Source of the DNA: Planctomycetaceae bacterium
Lineage (GTDB): Bacteria > Planctomycetota > Phycisphaerae > Phycisphaerales > SM1A02
DNA length: 39,786 bases
NCBI GenBank assembly: GCA_021297815.1
Contig: JAJTGK010000012.1
Span: 1-39,786 of the forward strand
Direction of reading: 5' to 3'
Under the pieces are notes generated by a model. That model ran no database searches. It had not been told where the DNA came from and saw nothing but the letters and a program-made list of their open reading frames with translations. Below, one piece after another: positions 8,354 to 15,514 of this stretch. Position numbers and translations under genes: made by a program. Position 1 is the first letter of the stretch; each line of letters starts with the position of its first letter.

Positions 8354-8965
8354 TCACGCGGGCTTCGACGCCTGCATCGGCAGCTTCTCGAGCACCTTGT
8401 CGACGAGGCCGTACGCCAGCATGTCCTTCGACGAGAGCCAGTAGTTGCGCTCGCAGTCCTCGGCGATCTTCGCCGCGGTCTGGCCCGTGTTCTCGGCGTA
8501 GATCGCGTACAGCTGGTCGCGAAGCCGCAGGATGTGGCGCGCCTCGATCTCGAGGTCGGTCGCCTGGCCCTCGAGCACGCCGCCGATCAGCGGCTGGTGC
8601 ATGAGGTTCTCCGCGTTCGGCAGCGCGTAGCGCTTGCCCTTCGTGCCCGAGCACGCGATGACCGAGCCCATGCTCGCCGCCTGCCCGATGATGTAGGTCG
8701 CGACATCGCACGGCACGAACTTCATCGTGTCGACGATGCCGAGGCCCGCGGTCACGCTGCCGCCCGGGCTGTTCACATACAGCGAGATGTCGGCGCGCGG
8801 GTCTTCGTTCGCAAGGAACAGGAGCTGCGCCACGACCAGGTTCGCCATGTGGTCGTTCACGGCGCCGCTCATGAAGATGATGCGGTCGTTCAGCAGGCGC
8901 GAGTAGATGTCGTAGGCGCGCTCGCCGCGGCCGGTCTTCTCGATGACGATGGGAATGATGCTCAT
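8354..8965 (-). CDS. clpP: ATP-dependent Clp protease proteolytic subunit, paralogue 1
   Basis: This 203-residue ClpP has a complete triad: Ser98 in GQAASMG, His123 in LMHQPL and Asp170 in [14 protein letters not shown], the [10 protein letters not shown] segment and the handle region match canonical ClpP. It should assemble into a tetradecameric chamber working with ClpX or ClpC, neither of which is in the window. It is the last gene of a three-clpP operon, 43 bp after paralogue 2, and ends just before a strong terminator. Of the three it shares with paralogue 2 the N-terminal form IPIVIE...[14 protein letters not shown], so these two are the closest pair. Confidence 0.95.
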   Translation of the reverse strand: MSIIPIVIEKTGRGERAYDIYSRLLNDRIIFMSGAVNDHMANLVVAQLLFLANEDPRADISLYVNSPGGSVTAGLGIVDTMKFVPCDVATYIIGQAASMGSVIACSGTKGKRYALPNAENLMHQPLIGGVLEGQATDLEIEARHILRLRDQLYAIYAENTGQTAAKIAEDCERNYWLSSKDMLAYGLVDKVLEKLPMQASKPA

Positions 8966-9008
8966 GTCGCGAACCTTCGTTGAGGGCGCAGGGCCCGGTG
9001 GTGGTCTG

Positions 9009-9671
9009 TCAGCTGTTCACTCTCGCGAGCGGCGCGCGCTCGACGATTCCGTCGATCAATCCGTACGCGAGCATCTCCTCGGCGTTCAGCCAGAGGTCGC
9101 GCTCGCAGTCCGCCGCGATCTGCTCCTTCGTCTTGCCCGTCATCTCGGCGTAGAGCGCGTTGCACTGGTCCTCGATGACCAGCATGCGGCGCGCCTCGAT
9201 CTCGAGGTCGGTCGCCTGCCCCTCGATGACATCGAGGATGCGCCCCTGGTGCACGAGGTTCCACGCGTGCCGCGTGGCGAAGCGCCGCCCCTTCGTGCCG
9301 CAGCAGGCGATCAGGCTCGACATGCTCGGCGCGCAGCCGATGATGTAGGTCGCGATGGGGCAGGGCAGCGACCGCATCGTGTCGATGATCGCCATGCCCG
9401 CCGTGATGCTTCCGCCCGCGCCGTTCACATACATCGCGATCTCGGCCTCGGGGTCGGTGGCCGAGAGGTACAGCAGCTGCGCGCAGATCGAGTTCGCCAT
9501 CGGCGAGCGGATCTCGCCCGAGCACATCACGATGCGGTCGGCGAGCAGCCGCGACCACATGTCGTACTGGCGCTCGCGGCCGCCCGCCGACTCGATGACA
9601 TACGGCACGAAGCCGTAGTCGCCGTCGTCGTCGGACGAGAGAAGCGTGGGTTGTTCGGCGGAGGGAGTCAC
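9009..9671 (-). CDS. clpP: ClpP paralogue 2 with altered active-site loops
   Basis: This 220-residue ClpP-like protein keeps the residues needed for catalysis: Ser116 in GCAPSMSS, His141 in LVHQGR and Asp188 in IAADCER. The surrounding loops depart from canonical ClpP: the Gly after the nucleophile motif is Ser (SMSS instead of SMGS), NSPGGS is NGAGGS, and the usual HQPLGG loop is HQGRILD. It also has a 20-residue acidic N-terminal extension. It probably forms mixed rings or a chamber with altered specificity (inference), as seen for paralogous ClpPs in other phyla. It starts 28 bp after paralogue 3. Confidence 0.93.
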   Translation of the reverse strand: MTPSAEQPTLLSSDDDGDYGFVPYVIESAGGRERQYDMWSRLLADRIVMCSGEIRSPMANSICAQLLYLSATDPEAEIAMYVNGAGGSITAGMAIIDTMRSLPCPIATYIIGCAPSMSSLIACCGTKGRRFATRHAWNLVHQGRILDVIEGQATDLEIEARRMLVIEDQCNALYAEMTGKTKEQIAADCERDLWLNAEEMLAYGLIDGIVERAPLARVNS

Positions 9672-9699
9672 GGGTTCGGCATCGCGCGCGGAGGCCGCG

Positions 9700-10350
9700 T
9701 CACTTCTTCGTCTTGTCGGGGAACACCGCGACCTCGTCGACGAGGCCGTACGCCTTCGCCTCCTCGGCGCTGAAGAACTTGTCGCGGTCCGAGTCCTTGG
9801 CGATGCGCTCGAAGGGCTGGCCCGTGTGCTTGGCCAGGATCTCGTTCAGCGTGCGCTTCATCTTCACGATGTGCTCGGCCTGGATCTGGATGTCGGTGGT
9901 CTGGCCCGTCACGCCGCCGAGCGGCTGGTGGATCATGACCTTCGCGTGCGGCAGGATGAACCGCTTGCCCGGGTGGCCGGCCGCGAGGAGCAGGGCGCCC
10001 GCCGAGTACGCGCGGCCGATGCAGAAGGTCGACACATCCGACGAGATGAACTGCATCGTGTCGTACATCGCCAGCATGTCGTCCACCGACCCGCCCGGCG
10101 AGTTGATGTAGAAGTTGATGTCCTGCCCCTTCTTCTGGTTCTCGAGGTAGAGCATCTGCATCATCACGCGCGCGGCCGAGGCGTAGTTGACCTCGCCGAT
10201 GAGGAAGACGACGCGGTTCTCGAGCAGGAGCTCGTCGATGGTCATCTCGCGGGTGCGCTGGTAGTTGACGGCGCTCAGCACCTCATGGCGACGCTCGGGA
10301 GGCAGGCTCGCGAGGATGTGGGGGAGGTGCGCGTCAAGGATCGAATGCAT
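9700..10350 (-). CDS. clpP: ClpP paralogue 3 (operon leader)
   Basis: This 216-residue ClpP has triad residues Ser116 (GRAYSAG), His141 (MIHQPLGG) and Asp186 (IAKDSDR). The AYSAG nucleophile loop replaces the usual AASMG. The N-terminal 45 residues (MHSILDAHLPHILASLPPERR onwards) are longer than usual and helical in character. The open frame continues upstream, but the ATG at 10350 is the first in-frame ATG that gives a normal ClpP length, and nothing ClpP-like lies before it. It is the first clpP of the operon, preceded by a 181-bp gap holding a candidate promoter and a dyad. Confidence 0.93.
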   Translation of the reverse strand: MHSILDAHLPHILASLPPERRHEVLSAVNYQRTREMTIDELLLENRVVFLIGEVNYASAARVMMQMLYLENQKKGQDINFYINSPGGSVDDMLAMYDTMQFISSDVSTFCIGRAYSAGALLLAAGHPGKRFILPHAKVMIHQPLGGVTGQTTDIQIQAEHIVKMKRTLNEILAKHTGQPFERIAKDSDRDKFFSAEEAKAYGLVDEVAVFPDKTKK

Positions 10351-10448
10351 GCTCGGGGCCTTTGGTTCGGTTCGGACAGGAACTCGTCCGAGGAAGGTCG
10401 TGCCAGGCCTGCACACGGCTCGCAGGTTGCCATCCACGGGGAGGCGGG

Positions 10449-10476
10449 ATCGTATTCGCCGAGGCTTGATCGGCAA
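10449..10476 (-). promoter_or_regulatory. Candidate promoter of the clpP operon
   Basis: On the minus strand TTGCCG (10476-10471) and TACGAT (10454-10449) are separated by 16 bp, a plausible vegetative promoter. It would give a leader of roughly 90 nt before the first clpP. The same TACGAT hexamer occurs as the -10-like box of three other genes in the window. Confidence 0.45.
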
Positions 10477-10490
10477 GCCGCGTCGGGAAC

Positions 10491-10508
10491 TTCGCATTCC
10501 TTTGCGAA
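10491..10508. promoter_or_regulatory. Dyad upstream of the clpP promoter
   Basis: TTCGCATTCCTTTGCGAA is a perfect 6-bp inverted repeat with a 6-nt centre, 14 bp upstream of the -35 element. Its TTCGC...GCGAA arms recall, from memory and with different spacing, the dyads bound by ClgR-type clp regulators in actinobacteria. It is a candidate operator for the clpP operon. Confidence 0.4.
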
Positions 10509-10531
10509 AGGCAGGGCGCGGCGGCGCCCGC

Positions 10532-11644
10532 TCACTCGAACTTCCAGCCGAACTGCTCGGGAGGAATCCCCTGCGGTCGCGAGTCGGGCGGCGCGTCGGA
10601 GCCCGTGGGGGCGTGCGTCTCGCCCGGGTCGGCGCCCGAGCCTGAGCCTGGCAGCGCGAGCCGGAACCGCGTGCCCGACGCTGAAGTCTCGACAAGCTCG
10701 AGCCGTCCGCCGTGGCGCTCGGCGATCTTGCGCGCCACTGCGAGGCCGAGGCCCGTTCCGCGCTGGCCCTTCGACGAGACGAACGGCTCGAACAGGCGGG
10801 CGCGAACGGCGTCGGGAATGCCCGAGCCGTTGTCGGCCACATCGACATGCGCCTCGTCCGTCGCCGCGTCGAACGCGACCGTCACGCGCACCATGCCCGT
10901 GCGCTCGGGCGCGGCCTCGATCGCGTTCATCAGCAGGTTGGTGAGCGCCTGATGCAGCGCGGGCGAGTCGAGCGGCACGGGTGGCACGCCGTCGGCCGCA
11001 TCGACGATGACCGCGACGCGCCTGCGGCCCGCGGCGGGCGCGAGCAGGTCGCGCACCTCGCGCGCAAGCGCCGCAAGATCGGCGGGCTCGGGTTCGAGCG
11101 GCCGCTCCTTCGCCCACGCGAGCATGTTGAGGACGAGCGCATGCACGCGGTCGAGGTTCCGCTGCAGGACGGGCCAGCCCTCCTGCGCCTTGCGGAGGTC
11201 GCCGCGCGACAGCGCGAGGTCGACCGCATCGGCGCCGAACCGCATGCCCTGCAGCATGTTCTTGATCGAGTGGCTGAGCGCGGCGACGGTCTCGCCGATC
11301 AGGGCGAGCCGCTCGTGGTTGCCGCCCGCCACGGAAAGCGACGATGCGTCGCCGTCTCCCTCGAGGACGAGAAGCTCGGTGTCGCCGCAGCGGATGCGGT
11401 CGCCCGCGCCGATCGGCATGGCGCCCGCGAGGCGCGTGCCGTTGAGCGTCGTTCCATGGCGCGACCCGAGGTCGCGAAGCCGCCACGCGTCGCCGTCGGG
11501 CGTGAGTTCGGCGTGCAGCCTGCTCACGCTCGGGTCGGTGATGCCGACCGCCTCGCTCGAGCGGCCGATGAGCTGCGGCTCATGCGTGCCGAGCACGAAC
11601 GAGCGCCCGCGGTCCGGCCCGGCCGTGACGAGGAGCGACAGCAT
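10532..11644 (-). CDS. Soluble FHA-domain sensor histidine kinase
   Basis: This 370-residue protein joins an N-terminal FHA domain (about residues 5-95; IGRSS, SRLHAEL, LGSRHGTTLNG), which binds phosphothreonine peptides, to a histidine kinase core. The phospho-acceptor His125 is in ALSHSIKNML; the ATPase domain has LLMNAIEAA (N box), DNGSGIP (G1) and GTGLGLAV (G2). The C-terminal 35 residues are a Pro/Gly-rich tail. No membrane segment or signal peptide is present, so it is cytoplasmic and probably receives its signal through the FHA domain from a Ser/Thr kinase. No response regulator is encoded nearby. It is divergent from holA and 181 bp upstream of the clpP operon on the same strand. Confidence 0.92.
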   Translation of the reverse strand: MLSLLVTAGPDRGRSFVLGTHEPQLIGRSSEAVGITDPSVSRLHAELTPDGDAWRLRDLGSRHGTTLNGTRLAGAMPIGAGDRIRCGDTELLVLEGDGDASSLSVAGGNHERLALIGETVAALSHSIKNMLQGMRFGADAVDLALSRGDLRKAQEGWPVLQRNLDRVHALVLNMLAWAKERPLEPEPADLAALAREVRDLLAPAAGRRRVAVIVDAADGVPPVPLDSPALHQALTNLLMNAIEAAPERTGMVRVTVAFDAATDEAHVDVADNGSGIPDAVRARLFEPFVSSKGQRGTGLGLAVARKIAERHGGRLELVETSASGTRFRLALPGSGSGADPGETHAPTGSDAPPDSRPQGIPPEQFGWKFE

Positions 11645-11647
11645 GCC

Positions 11648-11688
11648 CGCATCGTACAGACGCCCCCCGTGCGCGGCCGTACGATGCG
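11648..11688. promoter_or_regulatory. Symmetric divergent promoter region of FHA-kinase gene and holA
   Basis: A perfect 10-bp inverted repeat (CGCATCGTAC ... GTACGATGCG, 21-bp centre) fills most of the 47-bp divergent gap. Each arm carries TACGAT reading outwards, and each TACGAT is exactly 6 nt from its start codon (11644 on minus, 11692 on plus). This fits two mirror-image leaderless promoters. The 10-bp arms could also bind one dimeric regulator. Good -35 hexamers are not evident. Confidence 0.5.
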
Positions 11689-11691
11689 CGC

Positions 11692-12711
11692 ATGGCCGAG
11701 GCCGTCACGGCATCCATGCGCTTCGTGATCCTGCACGGGAAGGACTCGTTCCTCATCGTGCGGAGGCTGCACGACCTGCAGGCCGCGCTTGCGGCGGCGC
11801 ACGGCGGCGAGGTGACGAGGTTCGACTTCGACGGCTCGACCGCGCGGCTCGTCGATGTGCTCGACGAGCTGCGTACCTTCGGGCTGCTTGCCACCCACAA
11901 GCTGGTCGTGGTCGACAAGGCCGACCAGTTCGTCGGGCAGGAGGAGACGCGCCGCGCGCTCGAACGCTACGCGGAAAGCCCCATGCAGGAGGCGACGCTC
12001 GTCCTGCGCAGCGAGTCGTGGCGCCCTGGCAACCTCGACAAGCTGGTCGCGAAGGTCGGCGCGGTGCTCAAGTGCGACCCGCCCGACATCGGGCGCGCCG
12101 AGGACTGGTGCGCGGGCCGCGGCAAGAAGGAGTACGGGATCGATGTGCCCGACGACGCGGCGGCGGCGCTCGTCGAACGCGTCGGCAACGACCTCGCGCG
12201 GCTCGACGGCGAGCTCGCCAAGTACGGCGCGTATCTCGCCACCGAGCCCGAGGGCAAGCGTGTGGTGACCAAGCAGCTCGTGACGACGCTGACCGGGCAG
12301 ACCCGCGAGGAGGCCGCGTGGGAGGTCCAGGAGGCCGTGCTTGGCGGGCGGCGCGACGCGGCGATCCGAAAGGTGCGCGAGCTCATCGAGATCTCGCAGG
12401 CGCCCGAGCAGCTCATCGTGTGGTCGCTCGTCGACCTTTCGCGCAAGCTGCACGACGCGGCGCGCATGCTGGCCGAGGGGCAGCCCGAAGGTGCGGTCGC
12501 CAAGCAGGTGAAGCTGTGGGGGCCCTCGATGTCGCCGACGCTGCGGGCCGCCCGCACGCTGGGCGCGGCGCGTGCCGCGCGGCTCTTCCACCAGGCCGTC
12601 GACCTCGACAGGCGCTCGAAGAGCGGCCTGGCGGGCGACCTTCCGCGCACGCTGGAGGCGTTCGTCGCGGGGTTCAGCGCGGAACTCGCCCCAGTCGCCC
12701 GCCGCGGCTGA
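11692..12711 (+). CDS. holA: DNA polymerase III subunit delta
   Basis: This 339-residue protein matches HolA, the clamp-loader delta subunit that opens the sliding clamp. It shows the N-terminal ILHGKDSFLIVRRLHDL, the FDFDGS and TFGLLATHKLVVVDKAD segments, the middle LVERVGNDLARLDGELAKYGAYL, and a C-terminal collar domain with SQAPEQLIVWSLVDLSRKL. As is normal for delta, there is no working Walker motif. The ATG at 11692 is preceded by TACGAT at 6 nt with no Shine-Dalgarno, pointing to a leaderless mRNA. The intergenic 12712-12880 that follows holds only weak hairpins and the ribosome binding site of the next gene. Confidence 0.93.
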   Translation: MAEAVTASMRFVILHGKDSFLIVRRLHDLQAALAAAHGGEVTRFDFDGSTARLVDVLDELRTFGLLATHKLVVVDKADQFVGQEETRRALERYAESPMQEATLVLRSESWRPGNLDKLVAKVGAVLKCDPPDIGRAEDWCAGRGKKEYGIDVPDDAAAALVERVGNDLARLDGELAKYGAYLATEPEGKRVVTKQLVTTLTGQTREEAAWEVQEAVLGGRRDAAIRKVRELIEISQAPEQLIVWSLVDLSRKLHDAARMLAEGQPEGAVAKQVKLWGPSMSPTLRAARTLGAARAARLFHQAVDLDRRSKSGLAGDLPRTLEAFVAGFSAELAPVARRG

Positions 12712-12880
12712 CGGCGGCTGGCCGGGAAACTGGCGGTTTCCGCTGCAAAACGCCGATCCTCCGCGCGTTCCGAAAGCCGAGCCCCAGGCGTCGGGTTGTC
12801 CCATGCGACCCGCCGCCGGCGCCCTGCGTCGGATGGTCCGCGATTGGTCAGGATGACCGAGTCACGAAGAGGAGCTTCTC

Positions 12881-14350
12881 GTGGATTTCCCGCGCGTTTT
12901 GCCCGCCGATTCCCTGCCGACGACCGCCCTGACGCCCGACGCCGCGCCGCGCCGCGCCGCCTGGCGCCCGATTTCCGCGGCGATGCTGTGCACGGCGACG
13001 CTGCTCGGCTTCGGATGCGCGAGCACGACCGCCGCGGAGACCATGCGACCGCAGGCTACGGCTCCGACGGCCCGTGCGCCGTTGCCCTCGCGGGCAAGCC
13101 GCGCGCTCGTGGCCGAACCCTCGTCGGTCGAGCTCTCGCCCTATCGCGACGACGGCGCGGCGACGGTGCAGACGGGTAGCTCGGGCGATGGGCTCGTCGG
13201 TGCGCTCGCGTCGAGCTACGAGTCGGACATGCAGGCCCTGGCCGCCATGCAGCTCAAGCGCACGGCCACGAAGGCGTCGCTGTCGGCGGCGGCGTCACCC
13301 GATGTTCCGCTGCCAGCGATCGCGCCGACCCCTTCGCCCACGCCTTCGACAACGCCAACGCCAACGCCTTCGCCCACCGCACCGACCGCCGCGGCGCCGA
13401 AGCCGACCGAGGCCGCGCCTGTGCTGCCTGCTCCCACTCCGCCGGCGGACGCAGCCAAGCCCGAGCCCACGCCGACCCCCGTGGCCACGGCTCCGCAACC
13501 GAACACCGCCGCTTCCATCGCGCCGCCGCCCGCCGCGAGCGCGGCGGAAGGGGCGCCCGCGCCGTCGGCACCCTCCACCGCCACGCAGGCGAACACCGCC
13601 CTCGAACTGCCACCCGCGGTTCCGACCGACTCGAAGGCCCTCGGGCGCCTTCTCGCCGACAGCCTGGCGCGCGAGGGCGCCGCGAGCGAGACGCCGCTTC
13701 AGGCGTGGTTCGGCTTCGCGGCGCTCGCGATCAACGACCCCGCCCTCGAACTTCCCAAGGGTTTCGGCGACGACCTGCTGCCCGCCGAGCGGGAGCGCGT
13801 GCTCGAGGCGCACGCCGCGTTCACGGCGCTCGGCCGCGCGCTGCGCGAGGGGCGTGGCAACATCGACCGCGCGACGATCGACCGCCTGACCGCGGCGCTT
13901 GGCGGCGGGCCGAAGCTTGCGATTCCCAAGGTGGAGCTCTGCACGCGCGTCGAGAGTTTCGGGCGTTTCGACGCCATCGCGACCAAGCGGTTCCCAGCCC
14001 GACGCAACACGCGGTTCATCGCCTACACCGAGCTCGACGGCTTCACCAGCCTGCTCGAGCAGGGGAAGTTCACCACGCGCCTCGCGACGCGGGTCTCGAT
14101 CGAGGCCCAGTCCGACGGCACCGAGGTCTGGACGCGCTCGCCCGAGTGGACCGCCGTGGTCGACGCGAGCGAGGTGCGGCGGACCCAGTTCTTCGTCGGC
14201 GAGATCGTGACGCTCTCGGACAGCCTGTCGGTGGGCGGCTACCTGTTCAAGGTCACGGTGCGCGACGAGTCGACGGGTGCGTCGGTGACCTCGTCGATGC
14301 CCTTCCAGATCGTCGCGGACAGCGGCTTCGCCTCGGCTCCAACCCAGTGA
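12881..14350 (+). CDS. Pro/Ala/Thr-rich lipoprotein with a C-terminal beta domain
   Basis: This 489-residue protein starts at a GTG with a strong Shine-Dalgarno, AAGAGGAG, at 12867-12874, 6 nt upstream. Residues about 29-46 form a hydrophobic stretch ending in a lipobox-like LLGFGC, so it is probably lipid-anchored, with an unusually long n-region of 28 residues. Residues about 140-250 are a low-complexity linker of Thr-Pro, Ser-Pro and Ala-Pro repeats. The C-terminal region (about 350-485) is strand-rich (RFIAYTELDGFTSLLEQGKF, GYLFKVTVRDE) and looks like a beta-sandwich. I do not recognise the family. It is probably a periplasmic or outer-membrane-facing protein. It lies 61 bp before pyrB without sharing its function. 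Confidence 0.85.
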   Translation: MDFPRVLPADSLPTTALTPDAAPRRAAWRPISAAMLCTATLLGFGCASTTAAETMRPQATAPTARAPLPSRASRALVAEPSSVELSPYRDDGAATVQTGSSGDGLVGALASSYESDMQALAAMQLKRTATKASLSAAASPDVPLPAIAPTPSPTPSTTPTPTPSPTAPTAAAPKPTEAAPVLPAPTPPADAAKPEPTPTPVATAPQPNTAASIAPPPAASAAEGAPAPSAPSTATQANTALELPPAVPTDSKALGRLLADSLAREGAASETPLQAWFGFAALAINDPALELPKGFGDDLLPAERERVLEAHAAFTALGRALREGRGNIDRATIDRLTAALGGGPKLAIPKVELCTRVESFGRFDAIATKRFPARRNTRFIAYTELDGFTSLLEQGKFTTRLATRVSIEAQSDGTEVWTRSPEWTAVVDASEVRRTQFFVGEIVTLSDSLSVGGYLFKVTVRDESTGASVTSSMPFQIVADSGFASAPTQ

Positions 14351-14398
14351 ATCGCCTTCCCGCGCGTGGGGCCGGGTCGGCGGGGCGACCGCTTCGGC

Positions 14399-14404
14399 TA
14401 TTCT
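14399..14404 (+). promoter_or_regulatory. Candidate -10 box TATTCT for pyrB
   Basis: TATTCT stands 7 nt before the GTG start of pyrB, in the leaderless position seen at other unit-leading genes. No Shine-Dalgarno is present between it and the start codon. Confidence 0.35.
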
Positions 14405-14411
14405 CCGCCCC

Positions 14412-15377
14412 GTGCGCCTGATCCAGCGAACCAACGGGACGCCGCTCTCCTCTCCCGCACGCGATTTTCTGGCGATCGAAGGCCTGCCCGCGGGTGAACT
14501 GCGGCGGCTGCTCGACCTCGCGCGGTCGCTCCTGCCGCGAGCGGTGGGCGATGCGCCGAGCGCGCCCGAGCTCGCGGGAAAGATCGTGGCGAACATCTTT
14601 TTCGAGGACTCGACGCGCACCCGCGTGAGCTTCGAGATCGCGGCAAAGCGCCTTGGCGCCGATGTGGTGAACCTCGGCGCGAGCGGTTCGAGCGCCTCGA
14701 AGGGCGAGACGCTGGTCGACACCGCACGCAACATCGAGGCGATGGGGGTCGACGCCCTCGTCATCCGAACCTCGATCTCGGGCGGCGCGGGGCTGGTCGC
14801 GGGCAGCGTCGAGTGCCCGGTCATCAATGCGGGCGACGGACGCCACGAGCACCCGACGCAGGCGCTGCTCGACATGCTGGCCCTTGAACTCCGACTCGGC
14901 GACCTGCGCGGCAAGCGTGTCGCCATCGTGGGCGACATCGCGAACAGCCGCGTGGCGCGTTCCTCGACCCATGCGTTGGTGGCGCTCGGCGCGGAGGCCG
15001 TGATCGTGGGCCCGCCCGCATTGGTTCCCGAGGGGTATGATCAACTTTCGAACGGAGTTGGAAAGATCACGATCACACATGATCTTGATGGCATCGTTGG
15101 TGAAATAGACGCCATCATGATGCTTCGGATCCAACTGGAGCGTGCGGCGGGCAGCGGGATTGCCCCAGACTACCGCGCGAGTTTCGGCCTGACCGAGGCC
15201 CGTCGGCGCAAGTTGCGCCCAGGCACCCCGATCCTGCACCCAGGCCCCGTGAACCGAGGCGTCGAGATCGATGATGCGGTCGCAGACGACGCCAACGACA
15301 GCCTGATCCTGCCTCAGGTTTCGTGCGGCGTCGCCGCGCGCATGGCGGTGCTCCTCCGCGCATTCGGCCACGGCTGA
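14412..15377 (+). CDS. pyrB: Aspartate carbamoyltransferase catalytic subunit
   Basis: This 321-residue enzyme condenses carbamoyl phosphate with aspartate, the committed step of pyrimidine synthesis. Diagnostic motifs are FFEDSTRTRVSFE (carbamoyl-phosphate site, residues 63-75), SSASKGET with Lys97, GDGRHEHPTQALLD (about 141-154) and the C-terminal HPGPVNRGVEI. Its length is typical of the class without a fused dihydroorotase; no pyrC or pyrI is adjacent. It starts at GTG with a TATTCT box 7 nt upstream. The 3' end overlaps the upstream extension of the next frame, but the next gene's real start is beyond it. Confidence 0.96.
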   Translation: MRLIQRTNGTPLSSPARDFLAIEGLPAGELRRLLDLARSLLPRAVGDAPSAPELAGKIVANIFFEDSTRTRVSFEIAAKRLGADVVNLGASGSSASKGETLVDTARNIEAMGVDALVIRTSISGGAGLVAGSVECPVINAGDGRHEHPTQALLDMLALELRLGDLRGKRVAIVGDIANSRVARSSTHALVALGAEAVIVGPPALVPEGYDQLSNGVGKITITHDLDGIVGEIDAIMMLRIQLERAAGSGIAPDYRASFGLTEARRRKLRPGTPILHPGPVNRGVEIDDAVADDANDSLILPQVSCGVAARMAVLLRAFGHG

Positions 15378-15426
15378 TCTCGCCTGTCGGGCACAACGCC
15401 CCCGAATCCTCAAATCACAACCACAC

Positions 15427-15503
15427 GCATGCCGATAAGGCATGCCACTCGTCGGGTTTGCATCCGGGTGGATGCTTCTCGGCGTGTTGGCGAGCCATCG
15501 CCG
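15427..15503 (+). promoter_or_regulatory. Structured 5' leader of the polysaccharide export gene (three hairpins)
   Basis: Three hairpins follow one another: GCATGCC-GATAA-GGCATGC (15427-15445), GCATCC-GGGT-GGATGC (15460-15475), and CGGCG-TGT-TGGC-GA-GCCA-T-CGCCG (15480-15503). The last overlaps the candidate ribosome binding site CCGGAG (15501-15506) of the downstream gene, so it could sequester it. The region between pyrB and this leader is AT-richer than usual. It does not match the c-di-GMP riboswitch consensus I can recall. Confidence 0.4.
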
Positions 15504-15514
15504 GAGTCCTGATC

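Noticed and set aside
10351-10531. CIRCE or CtsR operator upstream of clpP
   Set aside because: Neither the TTAGCACTC/GAGTGCTAA pair nor tandem GGTCAAA repeats are present; only a different 18-bp dyad is seen.
12720-12880. Terminator after holA (GGAAAC...GTTTCC) and small dyad GGTCA-GGA-TGACC
   Set aside because: Stems are 5-6 bp without a T-run, too weak to call.
15410-15503. c-di-GMP (GEMM-I) riboswitch upstream of the export gene
   Set aside because: The AAGGCA-like run is part of a simple hairpin; the conserved GEMM-I core and its second strand are not found.
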